Below, piece by piece: positions 26,384-33,741 of a stretch of DNA of 35,528 nt. This DNA comes from an uncultured Ruthenibacterium sp. (GTDB lineage: Bacteria; Bacillota; Clostridia; Oscillospirales; Ruminococcaceae): positions 1-35,528 of the forward strand of contig CALXIP010000054.1 in assembly GCA_944388395.1 (NCBI GenBank), written 5' to 3'. The position numbers and the translations under genes were made by a program. Below the pieces are notes generated by a model. It worked only from the letters and a program-made list of their open reading frames with translations, did no database searches and was not told the DNA's origin. Within the stretch, counting starts at the first letter, position 1. Every line of letters starts with the position of its first letter.

Positions 26384-28468
26384 TTACTGTTCCTCGTCCA
26401 CCGTCAGGTTGGGTTCGCAGCAGGCGCAGTCCGGCTGCAGTTCGAAGGTGATGTCATCGAACAGCACCGCGTCGTCCTTGCCCAGCGCGCCCGGAATGAT
26501 GGAGAACGTATTGGAAATGCCGTCCTGGGCATCCTTGAAGGGCAGCTTGGACACCGAGCTCAGAGAGGCTACCGCGCCGTGGGTATCGCGCCGGTGCATG
26601 GGGTTGGCGCCGGGTGCAAAGGGTTCGCCCGCCTTGCGGCCGTCCGGTGTGGAACCGGTGTTTTTGCCGTACACCACGTTGGACGTGATGGTCAGAATGG
26701 AAGTGGTGGGAATGCCGCCCCGGTAGGTGTGATTGCCCTTGACGTAGCTCATAAACTGATGCACCACATCATAGGCAATGTCGTCCACACGGTCATCGTC
26801 GTTTCCATATTTGGGGAAGTCGCCCTCCACCGCATAATCCACGACCACGCCGTTCTCGTCGCGGACCGCGCGCACCTTGGCATACTTGATGGCCGACAGA
26901 GAGTCCGCCACCACCGACAGACCTGCAATGCCCGTGGCAAACCAGCGGGTGACCTCTTTGTCGTGCAGTGCCATCTGCAGGCGCTCGTAGCAATATTTAT
27001 CGTGCATATAGTGGATGATGTTCAGGGTGTTCACATACACGCTGGCAAGCCACTTCATCATGTCGCGGAAGCGCTCCATCACTTCCTCGTAGTCCAGATA
27101 CTCGCTGGTGATGGGACGGTACTTGGGACCCACCTGCTTTTTGGAGACCTCGTCCACGCCGCCGTTGATGGCGTACAAAAGGCACTTGGCCAGGTTGGCA
27201 CGGGCGCCGAAGAACTGCATCTCCTTGCCCACGCGCATGCTGGACACGCAGCAGGCAATGGCGTAGTCATCCCCGTGGGTAACGCGCATCAAATCATCGT
27301 TCTCGTACTGAATGGAAGAGGACTCGATGGAGGTTTTCGCACAGAAGCGTTTGAAGTTGACCGGCAGCCGGGTGGACCACAGCACGGTCAGGTTGGGTTC
27401 CGGCGCAGTGCCCAGGTTCTGCAGGGTGTGCAGATAGCGGTAGGACATCTTCGTGACCATGCTGCGGCCGTCAATGCCCATGCCGCCGATGGACTCGGTC
27501 ACCCAGGTGGGGTCGCCCGAGAACAGGGCGTTGTACTCCGGCGTGCGGGCAAACTTGACCAGGCGCAGTTTCATGATAAAGTGATCCACAAACTCCTGAA
27601 TCTGCTCCTCGGTAAAGGTGCCGTTGGCCAGATCGCGCTGGGCGTAGATGTCCAGGAAGGTGGAGGTGCGGCCCAGGCTCATGGCCGCGCCGTTCTGCTC
27701 CTTGATGGCCGCCAGATAGCCAAAGTACAGCCACTGGATGGCTTCCTGCACGTTGGCCGCCGGGCGGGAAATGTCAAAGCCGTAGATTTTGCCCAGCTCT
27801 TTCAGCTCCTTGAGCGCTTTGATCTGCTCGCTGAGCTCCTCGCGCTCCCGGGTCACGTCAGAATACATGATGGTGCGGGTGGTGTCCTTCTGATGCTGCT
27901 TATCCTCGATCAGGCGGTCCACACCGTACAGTGCCACACGGCGGTAGTCGCCGATGATGCGGCCGCGGCCGTAGGCGTCGGGCAGGCCGGTGATGATGTG
28001 GCTGGACCGGCAGGCCCGCATCTCCGGGGTGTAGGCGTCAAACACGCCGTCGTTGTGGGTTTTGCGATGCTTGGTGAAAAATTCCACGATTTGCGGGTCC
28101 ACCTGATATCCGTTCTGCTCACAGGCTTTTACCGCCATGCGAATGCCGCCGTAGGGCTGCAGCGCACGTTTGAAGGGCTTGTCCGTCTGGAAGCCCACGA
28201 TTTTTTCCTTGTCCTTGTTCAGGTATCCCGGTCCATGGGAAGTGATGGTGGAAATGATTCGGGTGTCCATGTCCAGTACGCCGCCCTTTTCCCGCTCCTG
28301 ACGGGACAGCTCCATCACCTGATCCCACAGGGCAAGCGTATCTTCCGTGGGGCCTGCAAGGAAGGACTCGTCGCCCTCATAGGGCGTATAGTTCTTCTGG
28401 ATAAAGTCGCGTACGTTGATCTCCTTCTGCCAGATGCCGGGGGTAAAAGAATTCCATTCCTGTCTCAT
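26384..28468 (-). CDS. pflB: Pyruvate formate-lyase large subunit lacking the C-terminal glycyl-radical domain
   Basis: A 694-residue enzyme body that converts pyruvate and CoA to acetyl-CoA and formate. The active-site Cys pair is C406-C407 in [11 protein letters not shown], and the [11 protein letters not shown] and YGYDISRP-type blocks are typical of PFL. Standard PflB is about 750 residues and ends with the glycyl-radical loop; this one stops after [12 protein letters not shown] with a tail of about 25 other residues containing C681-A-C683-C684. The missing domain is the next gene, 29 bp on. No frame in the junction rejoins the two, so it is a true split. ATG 28468 is preceded by AAAGGAG. 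The operon runs large subunit, small subunit, activase. Confidence 0.93.
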   Translation of the reverse strand: MRQEWNSFTPGIWQKEINVRDFIQKNYTPYEGDESFLAGPTEDTLALWDQVMELSRQEREKGGVLDMDTRIISTITSHGPGYLNKDKEKIVGFQTDKPFKRALQPYGGIRMAVKACEQNGYQVDPQIVEFFTKHRKTHNDGVFDAYTPEMRACRSSHIITGLPDAYGRGRIIGDYRRVALYGVDRLIEDKQHQKDTTRTIMYSDVTREREELSEQIKALKELKELGKIYGFDISRPAANVQEAIQWLYFGYLAAIKEQNGAAMSLGRTSTFLDIYAQRDLANGTFTEEQIQEFVDHFIMKLRLVKFARTPEYNALFSGDPTWVTESIGGMGIDGRSMVTKMSYRYLHTLQNLGTAPEPNLTVLWSTRLPVNFKRFCAKTSIESSSIQYENDDLMRVTHGDDYAIACCVSSMRVGKEMQFFGARANLAKCLLYAINGGVDEVSKKQVGPKYRPITSEYLDYEEVMERFRDMMKWLASVYVNTLNIIHYMHDKYCYERLQMALHDKEVTRWFATGIAGLSVVADSLSAIKYAKVRAVRDENGVVVDYAVEGDFPKYGNDDDRVDDIAYDVVHQFMSYVKGNHTYRGGIPTTSILTITSNVVYGKNTGSTPDGRKAGEPFAPGANPMHRRDTHGAVASLSSVSKLPFKDAQDGISNTFSIIPGALGKDDAVLFDDITFELQPDCACCEPNLTVDEEQ

Positions 28469-28521
28469 TCACGTTCTCCTTTGTTTCCATTGCTCTTTTC
28501 AGAGCCGCTTTTGGACCACAT

Positions 28522-28550
28522 CTATACTATACCATTTTAGTATAATATAG
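28522..28550. promoter_or_regulatory. Long dyad across the pfl promoter
   Basis: CTATACTATAC (28522-28532) faces GTATAATATAG (28540-28550), ten of eleven positions complementary, with a 7-bp spacer. It spans the -10 and spacer of the pfl promoter. It does not match the FNR, Rex or CcpA sites I know, so the regulator is open; AT-rich promoter sequence could also produce such symmetry. Confidence 0.45.
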
Positions 28551-28554
28551 TCAA
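28526..28554 (-). promoter_or_regulatory. Promoter of the pyruvate formate-lyase operon
   Basis: On the minus strand TTGACT, 17 bp, TATAGT, about 58 bp before the pflB start codon, with a long AT-rich dyad across it. Confidence 0.75.
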
Positions 28555-28587
28555 GTGGCCTCTTTTTGCCAGGGGGAAAGTGGGCGC

Positions 28588-29385
28588 TCAGCGGTTTTCG
28601 ATCTCGTCCACTGCGTCGATGACCGCCGAACGGAAGCCCTTGCGCTCCAGCGCCGCCACACCAACAATGGTGGTTCCGCCGGGCGAACAGACAGCGTCCT
28701 TCATCGCGCCGGGGTGCTGGCCGGTTTCCAGCATGAGCTTGCCTGTGCCGACGACCATCTGTGCCGCCAGTTCATAGGCCAGCGCGCGGGGCAGGCCGTG
28801 CTTGACGCCGGCGTCGCCCAACGCTTCCAGAAACATGCTGGCAAAGGCCGGGCCGCAGCCGCTGACCGTGCCCGCCACACTGAACTGCTTGGCGTCCACC
28901 AGACGCACCAGCCCAATGCTGGACAGAAGCTGTTCCACCAGTGAAAACTCCGGCTGTGTGAGGGAGTGCTTTTGCTCGCACACAAAAATTCCCTCGCCCA
29001 CGCAGACCGGCGTATTGGGGATGGTGCTGATGTGATGGGTGCCCGGAGCCAAAAACTCCTCGTACCAGTCAAACAGGCAGCCCGCGGCCACGGAAACCAG
29101 AATCTTTCCGGGCAGCAGTTCCCGAATCGGCTCCAGAACTTCCCGCACCAGATAGGGCTTGACCGCCACGAACACCACATCGGAAGCGAACGCGACCTCG
29201 GCCGCGTCTTTCCGGGGAAGCATGCCCGCCTTCTCCGTGTTGGCGCACAGCTTGTCCCAGTTTTTTGCACAGGCACAAATCTGGTCCGGCCGCAGCGTGC
29301 CCTGGCGAATCAGCCCCTTTGCAATGGCGCCGGCCATGTTGCCGAAGCCGATAAATCCCACCGTGATCTCCGATAACTGTTTCAT
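28588..29385 (-). CDS. proC: Pyrroline-5-carboxylate reductase
   Basis: A 265-residue enzyme that reduces 1-pyrroline-5-carboxylate to L-proline with NAD(P)H, the last step of proline synthesis. The N-terminal Rossmann motif is GFIGFGNMAGAIAKGL. The middle contains SVAAGCLFDWYEE and PNTPVCVGEG, and the C-terminal dimer domain has VSGCGPAF and the family signature CSPGGTTIVGVAALE. The start is ATG 29385 (AAAGGAG seven bases upstream, product MKQLSEITVGFIGFGNM); an upstream in-frame extension of 45 codons lacks similarity. The pfl promoter begins right after the stop codon, without an obvious terminator, so some proC transcripts may read into pfl. Confidence 0.93.
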   Translation of the reverse strand: MKQLSEITVGFIGFGNMAGAIAKGLIRQGTLRPDQICACAKNWDKLCANTEKAGMLPRKDAAEVAFASDVVFVAVKPYLVREVLEPIRELLPGKILVSVAAGCLFDWYEEFLAPGTHHISTIPNTPVCVGEGIFVCEQKHSLTQPEFSLVEQLLSSIGLVRLVDAKQFSVAGTVSGCGPAFASMFLEALGDAGVKHGLPRALAYELAAQMVVGTGKLMLETGQHPGAMKDAVCSPGGTTIVGVAALERKGFRSAVIDAVDEIENR

Positions 29386-29448
29386 TCCGTTTCTCCTTTC
29401 TCTACGATGAAGCGGGTCCAAACGGTCCCGCGAAGTGCTCCAGGATAC

Positions 29449-29457
29449 AGTATAACA
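29449..29457 (-). promoter_or_regulatory. Extended -10 promoter of proC
   Basis: On the minus strand TGT-TATACT lies about 64 bp before the start codon. The -35 region (TTCCAT at 17 bp) is a poor match. Confidence 0.45.
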
Positions 29458-29483
29458 TACTTGCCGTCCATATGGAAAAGAAT

Positions 29484-29511
29484 TTAAAAAAGCGGCTCTT
29501 TTCAGAGCCGC
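29484..29511 (-). terminator. Terminator of the marR/ABC exporter operon
   Basis: GCGGCTC (29492-29498) pairs with GAGCCGC (29505-29511). On the minus strand the hairpin is followed by TTTTTTAAA, five bases after the ABC stop codon. Confidence 0.85.
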
Positions 29512-29516
29512 CAAAG

Positions 29517-31355
29517 TCACGACAGTTCAAACATGCCGTTGTAAAGCTGATAATACATGCCTTTCTGCGCCAGAAGTTCGTCGTGCGCGCCCCGCTCGAT
29601 GATCCGCCCGTGCTCCAGGACCATAATGGCATCCGCATTGCGCACGGTGCTGAGGCGGTGGGCGATCACAAAGACCGTCCGCCCCTCCATCAGGCGGTCC
29701 ATTCCCTTTTCGATCAACGCCTCGGTGCGGGTATCGATGGAAGAGGTGGCCTCATCCAGAATCAGAACCGGCGGGTCCGCCACCGCGGCCCGCGCGATGG
29801 CCAGCAGCTGGCGCTGCCCCTGAGAAAGGTTGGCTCCGTCGCCGGTGACCATCGTGTCATAGCCGTTTGGCAGGCGGCGAATAAAGGAATCGGCATTGGC
29901 GATTTTTGCCGCCTGCACGATTTCCTCCTGTGTGGCATCCAGCTTGCCGAAACGGATGTTGTCCGCAATGGTGCCCGTGAACAGATGCGTGTCCTGCAGT
30001 ACGATACCCAGGCTGCGGCGCAAATCATCTTTTCGAATATCCCGCACATCAATGCCGTCGTAGACGATGCGCCCTTTCTGCACGTCATAAAACCGGTTGA
30101 TCCGATTGGTGATGGTGGTTTTTCCCGCGCCAGTGGACCCCACAAAGGCAATTTTCTGGCCGGGTTTGGCGTACAAACAGATGTCGTGCAAAATCGTATG
30201 CTCCGGATCATAGCCGAAATCCACGTTTTCAAAGCGCACGTCACCCCGCAGCGGGATCAGTGTCTCGCCCTGCCGCCAGGCCCAGCAGCCGGTTTTCTCC
30301 CGGCAGGGAACCAGCTTCTCCCCTTCCCGGCGCACATTCACCAGCACGGTTTTGCCCTCGTCCACTTCCGACGGCTGCCGCATGACGTTGAACACCCGTT
30401 CAGCGCCCGCCAGCGCCGCCAGCAAAAAGTTGCTCTGCTGGGTGAACTGGTTGATGGGCATGGCCGCCTGGCGCACAAACACCAGATAGCTGGCCAGGCT
30501 TCCCACATCCGTCATGCCTTTCATGGCCATCACGCCGCCCACCACGGCCACAATGGCATAGTTCACATAGGAAATGCTGACCACCGCCGGCACCATGGTG
30601 GCGGCATAGCCCTGCGCACCGGTTCCGGCCCGGCGCAGATTTTCATTGCGCTGTTCAAACCCCGTCAGGTTGGCCGGTTCATGGTTGAAGGCCTTCACCA
30701 CTTTCTGACCGTTGACCATCTCCTGAATGTAGCCGTCCAGCTCGCCCAGGCACTGTTGCTGGCGGGTGAAATAGGCCTTGCTGCGTTTTCCGCTGAACCG
30801 GATATACCAGAACATCGCGATGTAGCACACCACCACGATCAGCGACAGGCGCGCGTTGAGCACAAACAGCAGCGTCAACGTTCCCACCACCTGAATGAAG
30901 CTCTGAATCACCATGGCGAAACTGTTGTTCAAAGCGTCGGCGATGGTATCCACATCGTTGGTAAAATAACTCATCACGTCGCCCTGTTTCTGCGCGTCAA
31001 AAAAGCGCAGGGGCAATGTCTGCAGATGGGCGAACAGGTCGCGGTGGATATCGTACAGCACCTTCTGCGCCGCTTTGACCATGGTCTGCGTGTATCCGAA
31101 AGAGCACACAACGCCCACCGCGTAAATGGCCGCGGTCAGGCCGACGCCCCTGGCCAGCGCAGACAAATCTCCCGACGCAAGGCTGTTGACCACAGGCCGG
31201 ATCATATACGTACCCAGCAGGTTTGCACTGGCGCTGATCGCCACCAGCACCGCCACGGCCGCCAGAAGAAATTTGTGACGGCCCATGTAGGACAGCAGCG
31301 ATTCCACTGTGAACCGCAGGTCTTTGGGGCGTTTACCGCTGAACTGCCGCGCCAT
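29517..31355 (-). CDS. Heterodimeric ABC exporter, catalytically canonical half
   Basis: A 612-residue half-transporter with six transmembrane helices (about residues 25-325) fused to an ATPase domain. Walker A is GSTGAGKTT; Walker B plus catalytic Glu is LILDEATSS (E535), and the H-loop His is H566 in VIAHRLST. The signature motif is LSQGQ rather than LSGGQ. In heterodimeric exporters this combination is expected of the half that supplies the working Glu, while its signature belongs to the degenerate site. ATG 31355 is preceded by AAAGGAG and lies inside the upstream partner gene (23-bp overlap). About 25 residues (near 345-370) before the ATPase are a Cys- and Trp-containing insert (CREKTGCWAW). 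Likely a multidrug or peptide exporter. Confidence 0.9.
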   Translation of the reverse strand: MARQFSGKRPKDLRFTVESLLSYMGRHKFLLAAVAVLVAISASANLLGTYMIRPVVNSLASGDLSALARGVGLTAAIYAVGVVCSFGYTQTMVKAAQKVLYDIHRDLFAHLQTLPLRFFDAQKQGDVMSYFTNDVDTIADALNNSFAMVIQSFIQVVGTLTLLFVLNARLSLIVVVCYIAMFWYIRFSGKRSKAYFTRQQQCLGELDGYIQEMVNGQKVVKAFNHEPANLTGFEQRNENLRRAGTGAQGYAATMVPAVVSISYVNYAIVAVVGGVMAMKGMTDVGSLASYLVFVRQAAMPINQFTQQSNFLLAALAGAERVFNVMRQPSEVDEGKTVLVNVRREGEKLVPCREKTGCWAWRQGETLIPLRGDVRFENVDFGYDPEHTILHDICLYAKPGQKIAFVGSTGAGKTTITNRINRFYDVQKGRIVYDGIDVRDIRKDDLRRSLGIVLQDTHLFTGTIADNIRFGKLDATQEEIVQAAKIANADSFIRRLPNGYDTMVTGDGANLSQGQRQLLAIARAAVADPPVLILDEATSSIDTRTEALIEKGMDRLMEGRTVFVIAHRLSTVRNADAIMVLEHGRIIERGAHDELLAQKGMYYQLYNGMFELS

Positions 31356-33084
31356 GGCCGTCATCTCCTTTCATTTGCGATTGATAGATTTCCTGATAGA
31401 TGGGGTCCTGCGCCAGCAGCTGGTCATGGGTGCCCACCGCGTGGATGCGTCCGTCGTCCAGAATGACGATCTGATCCGTATTCATCACCGATGTGATGCG
31501 CTGTGCGATGATGATTTTGGTCACATCCTGCAGTTTGGCCAGCGCCGTCCGGATGCGGCCCTCTGTGGCCGTGTCCACCGCGCTGGTGGAATCGTCAAAA
31601 ATCAGCACCTTGGGCCTTTTCAGCAGGGTGCGCGCAATGCACAGACGCTGCTTCTGTCCGCCGGATACATTTACGCCGCCCTGGCCCAGATCTGCGTCCA
31701 GACCGCCGGGCATCCGCTCCAAAAATTCATCCGCGCAGGCTGCCCGGCAGGCTGCCCAAAGGGTCTCATCGTCTGCCTCGGGGTCGCCCCAACGCAGATT
31801 TTCCCGCACGGTGCCGGAGAACAGCACGTTTTTCTGCAGCACAATGCCCACAGCGTCGCGCAGCGCGTGGATGTCGTACTCCCGCACGTCCCGTCCGCCC
31901 ACGGTCACCCGGCCCTCGGTCACGTCATAAAGCCGCGGAATCAGCTGTACCAGCGTGGTCTTCGCCGAGCCCGTTCCGCCGATCACCCCCACGGTCTGCC
32001 CCGGCCGAATGGAAAAGCTGACGCCGGACAGCGCGTATTCTTTGGCGTCGGGATTGTATTTGAAAGACACATTCTCAAAGACAATGCCGCCGTCCCGCAC
32101 CTCTGTGACCCCGTCGGGCGGGGAGCTGATGCTCGGGCGCTCTTCCAGTACCTCGCCGATGCGCTGGGCGCTGGCCAGCGAGCGGGTCAAAAGCAGAAAC
32201 ACGTTGGAGATCATCATCAGCGAGTTCATCACCTGCAGCACATAGCTGAGGAACCCGGTCAGCTCTCCCACCTGAAGTGTGCCGGCCATGATCATGCGTC
32301 CGCCGAACCACAGAATCAGCACCGTGGTGGAATACATGGTCAGCTGAAACGCCGGCATGTTCAGCACCGCGTAATGGAACGTCTGCTGGCTGGTCTCCAT
32401 CAGATCGGCATTGACCTGGCGGAACTTTTCTTCCTCGTATTCGTCCCGCACGAAAGCCTTTACCGCACGGATGGCCACCAGCCCCTCCTGCACCACGTCA
32501 TTCAGGTGATCCATCGCCTTCTGCAGTCGGCTGTACATGGGCGCCACACGGCGGACCACACAGAACAGGATCGCTCCCAGCAGCGGCGTACAGAAGAAAA
32601 ACACCAGCGCCAGGCGCGGGCTCATCCACACGGAAAAGCCAATGCCCAGAATCAGCATCACCGGGGCGCGCACCATGGGGCGAAGCCCGCCGTTGATGGC
32701 ATTCTGCAAAACGGTGATGTCCGTGGTCATGCGCGTCACCAGCGAAGAGGACTCAAAACGGTCCAGATTGGCAAAAGAATACGCCTGAACCTTCGCGTAC
32801 TGCGCCTGCCGCACCCGCGCCCCCAGACCGTAGGAGGCCCTGGCCGCAAAACGGGCGTATAAAAGCCCCGTGACCAGCGCCAGCAGCGCGCACACCGCCA
32901 TTTGAATTCCCCGGCGGCCGATCAGGGCCATGTCGCCCGCCGAAACGCCCACGTCAATGATGTCCGCCATCAAAATGGGAATGACCAGCTCGAAGCAGGT
33001 CTCCACCAGCACCAGCGCAGCCGCAATGAACAAATCTTTGCCATAAGGTCCCAGATGCGCTGCGATCCGTTTCAAATCCTTCAC
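31333..33084 (-). CDS. Heterodimeric ABC exporter, degenerate half
   Basis: A 583-residue half-transporter, six transmembrane helices then an ATPase domain. Walker A is GGTGSAKT (369-376), with Ala for the usual Gly before Lys. The residue after Walker B is Asp (D497-D498 in FDDSTSAVD) instead of Glu, and the H-loop His is Gln (Q528 in IIAQRITS). The signature VSGGQ is intact. These are the hallmarks of the non-catalytic partner in exporters such as TM287/288 or BmrC/D. Start GTG 33084 overlaps the marR stop codon as GTGA, with AAAGGAGGGG upstream, so marR and both halves are one operon. Confidence 0.9.
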   Translation of the reverse strand: MKDLKRIAAHLGPYGKDLFIAAALVLVETCFELVIPILMADIIDVGVSAGDMALIGRRGIQMAVCALLALVTGLLYARFAARASYGLGARVRQAQYAKVQAYSFANLDRFESSSLVTRMTTDITVLQNAINGGLRPMVRAPVMLILGIGFSVWMSPRLALVFFFCTPLLGAILFCVVRRVAPMYSRLQKAMDHLNDVVQEGLVAIRAVKAFVRDEYEEEKFRQVNADLMETSQQTFHYAVLNMPAFQLTMYSTTVLILWFGGRMIMAGTLQVGELTGFLSYVLQVMNSLMMISNVFLLLTRSLASAQRIGEVLEERPSISSPPDGVTEVRDGGIVFENVSFKYNPDAKEYALSGVSFSIRPGQTVGVIGGTGSAKTTLVQLIPRLYDVTEGRVTVGGRDVREYDIHALRDAVGIVLQKNVLFSGTVRENLRWGDPEADDETLWAACRAACADEFLERMPGGLDADLGQGGVNVSGGQKQRLCIARTLLKRPKVLIFDDSTSAVDTATEGRIRTALAKLQDVTKIIIAQRITSVMNTDQIVILDDGRIHAVGTHDQLLAQDPIYQEIYQSQMKGDDGHGAAVQR

Positions 33085-33518
33085 GGCTGCCCCTCCTTTG
33101 CGCTCTCTTTAAAATTTTGATACGCCCGCGTGAGAAAGTCGGCAAACTGCTCCCGCTCGGCATCGGAGAAGCCCTGCAGCATCACCTGTTCCGCCTGCGC
33201 GCATTGCTCTTTCCAGTGGGCGTGCGCCTGGCGGCCTTTTTCGGTCAGCTCCAGCACGTCAGCGCGGCGGTTCTTCTCATCCACCCGGCGGCTCACAAAT
33301 CCGCTTTTGCAAAGGCTGTCCAGCATTCTGCTGACGGCCGCCGGATCGATCTCAAAGTAATCGGCGATCTGACGCTGGCAGCTGGGGCCGTTCTGTGCCA
33401 GGTACCCCAGCAGCTTGGGCTGCCCGGACCCCAGCCCCACCTTGCCCAGGCAGCCGCGCAGATAATTGCGCTGTGCGTGAAACGCCCGGTACACCAGCAT
33501 GTGAAATGTTTTTTCCAT
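33081..33518 (-). CDS. MarR-family transcriptional regulator
   Basis: A 145-residue winged-helix protein. ATG 33518 with TGGAGG upstream is preferred; a longer frame crosses the operator. The DNA-binding part (about 40-100) includes CQRQIADYFEIDPAAVSRMLDSLCKSGFVSRRVDEKNRRADVLELTEKG, split here only for description of helix-turn-helix and wing. Helices at both ends form the dimer interface. It is the first gene of the ABC exporter operon and lies just behind two overlapping palindromes, so it most probably represses its own operon and lets go when a toxic ligand binds. C-terminal overlap with the exporter gene is four bases. Confidence 0.9.
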   Translation of the reverse strand: MEKTFHMLVYRAFHAQRNYLRGCLGKVGLGSGQPKLLGYLAQNGPSCQRQIADYFEIDPAAVSRMLDSLCKSGFVSRRVDEKNRRADVLELTEKGRQAHAHWKEQCAQAEQVMLQGFSDAEREQFADFLTRAYQNFKESAKEGQP

Positions 33519-33531
33519 GAACGAGCCTCCA

Positions 33532-33563
33532 TGACATATCAATAATTGATATGTCAATTATTG
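33532..33563. promoter_or_regulatory. Double MarR operator: two overlapping palindromes
   Basis: Palindrome A (33532-33556) has perfect 12-bp arms, TGACATATCAAT and its complement, around one A. Palindrome B (33540-33563) has perfect 10-bp arms, CAATAATTGA and its complement, around TATG. They share 17 bp and cover the -10 and transcription start of the marR promoter. Confidence 0.82.
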
Positions 33564-33585
33564 TCCGGTTTTGCTCTTTTGTCAA
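33557..33585 (-). promoter_or_regulatory. Promoter of the marR/ABC exporter operon
   Basis: On the minus strand consensus TTGACA (33580-33585), 17 bp, AATAAT (33557-33562). The -10 lies within palindrome B of the operator. Confidence 0.75.
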
Positions 33586-33597
33586 GCGGGTCCGCAT

Positions 33598-33648
33598 TTT
33601 ACATTTCCTTTACATCGAGTTTACCTGTTGATGATAGCCGGGTATTTT
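33598..33648 (+). promoter_or_regulatory. PhoP-box-like promoter of the Na+/Pi cotransporter gene
   Basis: TTTACA at 33598, TTTACA at 33609 and TTTACC at 33620 are three direct repeats at exact 11-bp spacing. This is the layout of the Firmicutes PhoP box (TTaACA repeats with 5-bp gaps). The third repeat lies 17 bp before TATTTT (33643-33648), so it can act as the -35 region of an activator-dependent promoter. Confidence 0.65.
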
Positions 33649-33741
33649 CTTTTATGTTACTCTTACATTGTTACGTTTCACATTCGAGTTATTTCAAGAA
33701 TCATTCAAATTTTGCACAAGAACAAGTAAAGGGGATCTCTG

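Noticed and set aside
26355-26400. Frameshift or sequencing error splitting pflB
   Set aside because: The large subunit ends in a distinct 25-residue tail and the small one has its own AAAGGAG site and N-terminus. No reading frame across the junction restores normal PflB.
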